Shown one piece after another: positions 59,471-64,000 of a stretch of 64,000 nt of DNA. The notes below the pieces were generated by a model. It was not told where the DNA came from, did no database searches, and worked only from the letters and a program-made list of their open reading frames with translations. A program made the translations under genes and the position numbers. The stretch is taken from the NCBI RefSeq assembly GCF_008370325.1, contig NZ_VNIP01000011.1, positions 620,001 through 684,000 of the forward strand, written 5' to 3'. Position 1 is the first letter of the stretch; each line of letters starts with the position of its first letter. The stretch is from Martinezella tropici (GTDB taxonomy: Bacteria > Pseudomonadota > Alphaproteobacteria > Rhizobiales > Rhizobiaceae).

Positions 59471-60353
59471 ACCGCTCCGGATGCGGATTGCGAAAGACTC
59501 TATCCAGCCAACCAGAAACGGTGCGGATGCGAACGAGCTGGCGAAGCTCGGTATGGATGAGCAGCCACATCTCGCGCGCCGGCGGATTTCTATCGCCGCT
59601 ATCTACGCGGCAAAGACCTCCCGCATTCTCAGTCAGGATTTTCGGCAGAAGCGCGCGCCCCAATCCTGCAGCCGCGGCCTGCAACAGAGCTTCGGCATCA
59701 TTGACCGCAAGCTGGCTGACGCGCCCTGATTTCTCCGCCTGCGCCGCGATCCAACGAGCATGCGGCAGATGCATCATTGCGTCTTCGTAGACAATCCAGG
59801 GCAGATCCTCTGTATGATCTTCCCGCCCCGCAGCGACGTAGACGGCGTAATCCAGTGTCGCGATCCGCCTTGCGACGACCCTGCCATTTGCCATATCTGC
59901 CGGCCTTGCGAGGCGCAGTGCCATATCTGCCTCGCGCCGGGTGAGGTTGAAGTTCCTGGAATCGCCGATGAGCTCCAAGTGCAAGCCGGAATGCTGGGCC
60001 AACAGGCCAGCTAGGGAGGGGATGAGCAACCGGCTGATGAAGGATGGCGCTGCCGTGAGGCGCACCTTGCCGAACGCCATGGAATCGGCCGCATCCAATG
60101 CGCCAGATAGCGCCATGATCTCGGCCTCGATGGCCTCGGCCTTCGTCACTGCGATCTCGCCCGTCGGCGTCGGAGACAGAATACCGCCTGCATCGCGTGA
60201 AAACAGCGTCGTGCCGAGGTGTTTCTCCAGAACGCGCAGGCGGCGGCCGACCGTCGTCGCGTCCGTGCCAAGCGCCCGGCCAGCAGCGGCAAAGGATCCA
60301 CCCCGCGCGAGCGCTAGAACGTGGCGCAGGTCATTCCAATCGATATCGTGCAA
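59469..60353 (-). CDS. LysR-family transcriptional regulator
   Basis: A 294-residue protein with an N-terminal LysR HTH (HDIDWNDLRHVLALARGGSF, then TDATTVGRRLRVLEKHLGTT) and a C-terminal effector domain. The start is a TTG at 60353 because GGGAG lies 8 bases upstream and the protein then has the standard LysR length; an ATG at 60407 has no ribosome site. It is divergent from a YciI-type gene, which it may regulate. Effector unknown. Confidence 0.87.
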   Translation of the reverse strand: MHDIDWNDLRHVLALARGGSFAAAGRALGTDATTVGRRLRVLEKHLGTTLFSRDAGGILSPTPTGEIAVTKAEAIEAEIMALSGALDAADSMAFGKVRLTAAPSFISRLLIPSLAGLLAQHSGLHLELIGDSRNFNLTRREADMALRLARPADMANGRVVARRIATLDYAVYVAAGREDHTEDLPWIVYEDAMMHLPHARWIAAQAEKSGRVSQLAVNDAEALLQAAAAGLGRALLPKILTENAGGLCRVDSGDRNPPAREMWLLIHTELRQLVRIRTVSGWLDRVFRNPHPER

Positions 60354-60437
60354 TTTTGCAGCTCCCGACGGCAAACTTACAGCGTGCGTCAGTATTATTG
60401 CAGCCATAGACTGGAAATATCCAGCAAGGAGATGACG

Positions 60438-60734
60438 ATGACACTTTTCGCAGTTCTGTTCGAAGACGATCAAAAAAACGCCGCCGCGATCCGTAAGGAG
60501 TATCTGCCGCGCCACTTCGCCTTCCTGGAGGCGAATGCCGCTTCCATAAGGACGGCCGGACCGCTCAGCCGAGAGGGTGACGCTTTTGCCGGCGGCCTGT
60601 GGCTTGTCGAAGCGGAGACCGCCGATGCTGTCGACCATCTGGTGAAGGAAGATCCATTCTGGGCGGCGGGCCTGCGCAAATCCGTGCAGGTCTTCAGGTG
60701 GAACCAGGTATTTGCAGAAGGCGCCCTCCTCTAG
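60438..60734 (+). CDS. YciI-family protein
   Basis: A 98-residue protein of the YCII fold (dimeric alpha/beta, ferredoxin-like). It reads TLFAVLFEDDQKNAAAIRKE, HFAFLEANAASIRTAGPLSR and KEDPFWAAGLRKSVQVFRWN, close to the YciI pattern with the conserved His and Asp that may form an active site. The ATG at 60438 is chosen because GGAG ends 6 bases before it; ATG 60432 is too close. A CTGGA-N4-TCCAG dyad overlaps the leader at 60411-60424. Confidence 0.85.
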   Translation: MTLFAVLFEDDQKNAAAIRKEYLPRHFAFLEANAASIRTAGPLSREGDAFAGGLWLVEAETADAVDHLVKEDPFWAAGLRKSVQVFRWNQVFAEGALL

Positions 60735-60754
60735 TCGGAAGCACCGTCACGCGC

Positions 60755-61657
60755 TCAGCCCATGATTTCAGGCAGGCGTGCGGCCAGCAGATCGATGACC
60801 ACACGCATCTTCAGGGACAGCTGCGGAACCTGCGGCCAGACCGCATAGACGTTGACGGCCCGGCTGGAAACATTCTTCAGCGCTTGAGCCAGCCTGCCGG
60901 CGTATACGTGATCGCGCACCAGCCAGCATGGCAGCCAAGCAATCCCCATTCCCGACACGGCTGCATCCGCCATGACCTCCAGATCATCGAGGCGCAGCCG
61001 CGTTTCCGGAAAATAATCGACGGCAGTTCCGTCATCCTGCAGGAAGGTCCATTTCTTCGTCTCGCCCGATCTTCCATAGACGATCAGGTCGTGGCCATCG
61101 AGGTCGGCAATAGTCTGCGGCGCGCCTCTTGCGGCAAGATAATCCGGCGCTGCACACAGCGTCATGCGATGGAGAGCGATCTTGCGCGCGGCCAGGCCGG
61201 CTTCGTCGCGCAGCGCGTTGTTACGAATGGCCAGATCGAACCCTTCATCGAAGAGATCGACTACCCTATCGCTGAAGGAAAGATCCAGCTCGAGCCTGGG
61301 ATGCATGCGGGCCAGTTCCAGCAGCAGCGGTGCGGCACAACGGCGGCCGAAGAGCACGGGCATGGAGATGCGCAGGCGTCCCGTGACCTCGCGCTTGCCC
61401 GATTCCAGCATGGCCTCGCCTGATTGTATCTCGTCCAGTGCCCGCCGGCAGCGCTCGTAAAAGGCTTGGCCCTCGTCCGTCAGGCTTTGCATACGGGTGG
61501 TGCGGTGAAACAGGCGCACGTTCAGGCGCCGCTCCAATTTGGCGATGGTCTTGCCGATTGCCGAGCGCGACAGATTCATGCGGGCCGCCGCCGCTGAAAA
61601 GCCGCCTGCCTCGACCGCCTCTACAAATTCCGGAATGCCGTTGAGCATGTCATTCAT
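60755..61657 (-). CDS. LysR-family transcriptional regulator
   Basis: A 300-residue regulator (HTH: PEFVEAVEAGGFSAAAARMN, then LSRSAIGKTIAKLERRLNVR) of the CrgA/AaeR-like group in which LysR proteins often control a nearby oxidoreductase. The ATG at 61657 with AGGAAG upstream is preferred over an upstream in-frame ATG. It is divergent from the adjacent quinone-oxidoreductase-like gene. Three (A/T)TGCTTCC motifs lie in the shared gap. Confidence 0.87.
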   Translation of the reverse strand: MNDMLNGIPEFVEAVEAGGFSAAAARMNLSRSAIGKTIAKLERRLNVRLFHRTTRMQSLTDEGQAFYERCRRALDEIQSGEAMLESGKREVTGRLRISMPVLFGRRCAAPLLLELARMHPRLELDLSFSDRVVDLFDEGFDLAIRNNALRDEAGLAARKIALHRMTLCAAPDYLAARGAPQTIADLDGHDLIVYGRSGETKKWTFLQDDGTAVDYFPETRLRLDDLEVMADAAVSGMGIAWLPCWLVRDHVYAGRLAQALKNVSSRAVNVYAVWPQVPQLSLKMRVVIDLLAARLPEIMG

Positions 61658-61768
61658 AATGATTGCTTCCTGAAAGGAACCAGTTAGCGGAAATAATATC
61701 GCCACTGGCGACCAGAAAGCAACGATATGCTTCCGTCCATTGCTTCCAATTCCTCTCAGGAGATGATT

Positions 61769-62794
61769 ATGACGAAAACCATGAAGCGCTGGACCCTCGA
61801 GACGATTGCCGTTGGCGCTCCCTTGAACCTCACGGAAGCGGCGGTTCCGACACCTGCGCGCGGCGAAGTGCTCGTGCGGGTGAAGGCCGTTTCACTGAAC
61901 TATCGCGACAAGCTTGTTCGCGAGAGCGGCATGGGCCTGCCGATCCAGTTTCCCTTCGTGCCGGCTTCCGACATGGCTGGCATAATCGAAGCGGTGGGAG
62001 ACGGCGTAACCAGATTTTCCGTCGGCGATCGGGTCATTTCGACCTTCCATCCCGGCTGGATCGACGATAAGCCGCTCGGCGATGCCCGCAACCTGCCCTA
62101 CAAGACGCTGGGCGGCTTCTATCCCGGCGTGCTTTCCGAATATATTGCCATCCCGCAGGATTGGCTCGTATCGGCCCCGACGAGCCTCGATTATGCCGAG
62201 GCCAGCACTCTGCCCTGCGCCGGCCTGACGGCATGGTTTGCGCTGGTGGAGCGCGGCAAAATCAAGCCGGGCGACAGCGTGCTCGTGCAAGGAACGGGTG
62301 GCGTGGCGCTGTTCGGCCTGCAGATCGCCGCCGCACAGGGGGCCGAGGTCTTCGTGACCTCATCGGGCCCGGAGAAGCTCGCACGGGCAAAAGCGCTCGG
62401 AGCCCATCACGGCATCGACCGGAACAAAAGCGATTGGGTGGAAGAGGTCTATCGCCTCACCAATGATCGCGGCATCGACCACGTCATCGAAATCGCCGGC
62501 GGGCCGAATCTGGGCCAATCGCTGAAGGCGGTGGCGCTTCATGGCCGGATCTCTGTCATCGGCGTCCTCGAGGGCTTCGATATTGCCGGCCCTGCTGCGC
62601 CTTTGCTGCTGAAATCTCCCGTCATTCAAGGCATCAGCGTCGGCCACCGCCGCTCGCTCGAAGATTTCGTCCGCGCGGTCGACAGCATCGGTCTGAAGCC
62701 CGTCATCGACCATCGCTATGCCGTCGGCGAGGTGCCGGCCGCCTTCGATCATCTCGATCGCGGCCCGTTCGGCAAGATCGTCATCGAGCTGTGA
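61769..62794 (+). CDS. Zinc-independent MDR-family oxidoreductase
   Basis: A 341-residue medium-chain dehydrogenase/reductase. The NAD(P) Rossmann motif is VLVQGTGGVALFGLQIAAAQ. At the catalytic zinc position the sequence is VSLNYRDKLVRE, lacking the Cys and the GHE motif, so it belongs with zinc-independent quinone oxidoreductase-type enzymes. AGGAG precedes the ATG at 61769. It is probably the target of the divergent LysR. Substrate unknown. Confidence 0.87.
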   Translation: MTKTMKRWTLETIAVGAPLNLTEAAVPTPARGEVLVRVKAVSLNYRDKLVRESGMGLPIQFPFVPASDMAGIIEAVGDGVTRFSVGDRVISTFHPGWIDDKPLGDARNLPYKTLGGFYPGVLSEYIAIPQDWLVSAPTSLDYAEASTLPCAGLTAWFALVERGKIKPGDSVLVQGTGGVALFGLQIAAAQGAEVFVTSSGPEKLARAKALGAHHGIDRNKSDWVEEVYRLTNDRGIDHVIEIAGGPNLGQSLKAVALHGRISVIGVLEGFDIAGPAAPLLLKSPVIQGISVGHRRSLEDFVRAVDSIGLKPVIDHRYAVGEVPAAFDHLDRGPFGKIVIEL

Positions 62795-62842
62795 TAGCCG
62801 CCGGGCCACCGCGGATGGCGGCGGCCCGGCCTTCGCACGATA

Positions 62843-63895
62843 TCAGGCCTTCGGCTCGAAGGGCTGCGGCACGCGCTGGGCGCCCTGCCGGGCCAGCATC
62901 CAGCCGGGATATTCGGGCGCAAGCGCGCTGACTTCATCGAGCTTCGCGATGTCGTCGGTATCGAGCTTCAGCTTGACGGCCGCCAAGTTCTGATCGAGCT
63001 GGTCGAGACGCTTGGCGCCGATGATGATGCTGGTGACGAAGGGCTTCGCCAATATCCAGGCAAGCGCCACCGTGGCGACGCTGGAGCCGTGCTTCTCCGC
63101 CACTTCGCGCATGGCGGCGACGCAAGCCCAGGCGCGATCCTTGTCGACGGGTGGGAAGTCGAAGCTCGCACGCCGTCCCTCGCCATTGCCGGGAGCGCCC
63201 GGACCATACTTGCCCGAGAGCAGACCGCCGGCCAGCGGCGACCAGACCATGAGCCCGATCTTTTCCTCAGCCATGACAGGCACGATTTCACGCTCCAGAT
63301 CGCGCCCGGCGATGGAATAATAGGCCTGCACCGTTTCGAAGCGGGCGAAGCCGCGACGTTCGGAAATGCCGAGCGCCTTGGCGATGCGCCAGGCCTGCCA
63401 GTTGGAAACACCGACATAGCGTACGAGACCGCGCGAAATGAGGTCGTCCAGCGCCCGCAGCGTCTCCTCGATCGGCGTCACTGTGTCCGTCCCATGGATC
63501 TGGTAGAGATCGATGTGATCGGTCTGCAGGCGGTCGAGGCTTGCCTGCACCGAGTCCATGATATGGCCCCGCGAGGCACCGCGATCGTTCGGCTTGTCGC
63601 CCATGACGCCATAGACCTTGGTGGCGATGACGACATCCTTGCGGGGAACGCCGAGGTTCTTCAGAGCCTGGCCGAGCAGCTTTTCGGAATTGCCGGAGGA
63701 ATAGACGTCGGCGGTGTCGATGAAGTTGACGCCGGCCGCAAGCGAGCCTTCGACGATCTTGTCCGCCAGCGCCTGATCGACATCTGCGATCGAGCCCCAG
63801 AGGCCGTTGCTGGGATTGGCTTCGCCGAAAGTCATCGTACCCAGGCAAAGTTCGGAAACGAACAGCCCGGTATTGCCGAGTTGATTGTAACGCAT
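62843..63895 (-). CDS. Aldo/keto reductase
   Basis: A 350-residue TIM-barrel NAD(P)H-dependent reductase. The catalytic tetrad is seen as Asp in FIDTADVYSSGNSE, Tyr in the same segment, Lys in VVIATKVYG and His in LYQIHGTDTVTPI. SIIIGAKRLDQLDQNL is the C-terminal cofactor site. The ATG at 63895 with AAGGGA upstream gives the standard N terminus (MRYNQLGNTGLFVSELCLG); an upstream in-frame ATG adds unrelated residues. It converges on the MDR gene, 48 bases apart. Confidence 0.92.
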   Translation of the reverse strand: MRYNQLGNTGLFVSELCLGTMTFGEANPSNGLWGSIADVDQALADKIVEGSLAAGVNFIDTADVYSSGNSEKLLGQALKNLGVPRKDVVIATKVYGVMGDKPNDRGASRGHIMDSVQASLDRLQTDHIDLYQIHGTDTVTPIEETLRALDDLISRGLVRYVGVSNWQAWRIAKALGISERRGFARFETVQAYYSIAGRDLEREIVPVMAEEKIGLMVWSPLAGGLLSGKYGPGAPGNGEGRRASFDFPPVDKDRAWACVAAMREVAEKHGSSVATVALAWILAKPFVTSIIIGAKRLDQLDQNLAAVKLKLDTDDIAKLDEVSALAPEYPGWMLARQGAQRVPQPFEPKA

Positions 63896-64000
63896 AGGAG
63901 AAATTCCCTTGTGGTCAGCCGGAAGATGCTTCCGGCCGGTGAATGCATATCTTTTGGCTATGAATTGGCCCCGGCATGGCAATCGCTATCGGCGCTGCCC
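63896..64000. other. Window end, upstream of the aldo/keto reductase
   Basis: 105 bases upstream of the reductase gene; presumably its promoter. Nothing else is recognised before the window ends. Confidence 0.4.

Noticed and set aside
61658..61768. TGCTTCC repeats between the LysR gene and the MDR gene as a defined LysR box
   Set aside because: The motif recurs three times but I cannot fit a T-N11-A dyad convincingly; left as a remark only.
1..64000. CRISPR arrays, prophage, transposase, tRNA or rRNA genes
   Set aside because: No regularly spaced repeat arrays, no integrase/transposase motifs and no recognisable tRNA or rRNA sequences were seen on either strand.

Overview
The window is an ordinary-looking stretch of alphaproteobacterial chromosome, most likely from the Rhizobiaceae (Rhizobium and close relatives). 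The support is high GC with strong third-position bias, split F0 genes including the b/b' pair, the short-form HisG with HisZ, DUF2093 and DUF4170 markers, a mutL-DUF2093-lpxK-waaA-cysQ-pmbA neighbourhood that I recall as rhizobial, and several dispersed palindromic repeats of rhizobial type. I see no rRNA, tRNA, transposase, phage gene or CRISPR array.

Layout. 0-8 kb: end of a polyprenyl diphosphate synthase, a TPR protein, ispE and moaB, then a small secreted protein, a small glycosyltransferase, a PA0069-type radical SAM protein, RNase HII and a phosphotransferase. 8-11 kb: the F0 operon atpI-atpB-atpE-atpF'-atpF on the minus strand, with a readable promoter, an internal hairpin and an end terminator. 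11-18.4 kb: a SleB-type hydrolase, a corA-kup pair, an Mrp ATPase without its usual CxxC, and a LuxR solo. 18.7-23 kb: an IclR regulator divergent from an SDR-dgoK-dgoA-SMP30 operon for De Ley-Doudoroff-type sugar oxidation, with a promoter and a 17-base operator-like dyad. 23-27.3 kb: a PRC-barrel protein, a GGDEF/EAL protein and a PAS-receiver protein without a kinase core.

27.6-35.8 kb: mutL (endonuclease type), DUF2093, then a minus-strand block pmbA-cysQ-DUF4170-waaA-HAD-lpxK that serves lipid A/Kdo assembly. 35.9-45.5 kb: a KefB-type antiporter, patatin, rsmD, rluB with a very long disordered tail, tadA, a lipoprotein and ileS. 45.8-49.5 kb: an MctP-like symporter with a DUF3311 partner, ribF and a HAD phosphatase. 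49.7-52 kb: CIRCE-controlled groES-groEL, followed by a duplicated copy of the groEL end. 52-64 kb: an unknown protein, GST and DoxX, hisS-hisZ-hisG, a 2H phosphoesterase, two small Met/His-rich periplasmic (probably copper-related) proteins, two LysR regulators each divergent from a small enzyme gene, and an aldo/keto reductase cut close to the window end.

I did not find a clear undescribed multi-gene system. The most unusual items are the groEL-end duplication, the repeat that supplies a stop codon to the GGDEF/EAL gene, the hairpin inside the atp operon, the helically phased TTGT repeats between gst and doxX, and several proteins that have lost hallmark residues (Mrp, the LuxR solo, the GGDEF half, IleS). 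Family names are from memory of motifs and context; no search was run.
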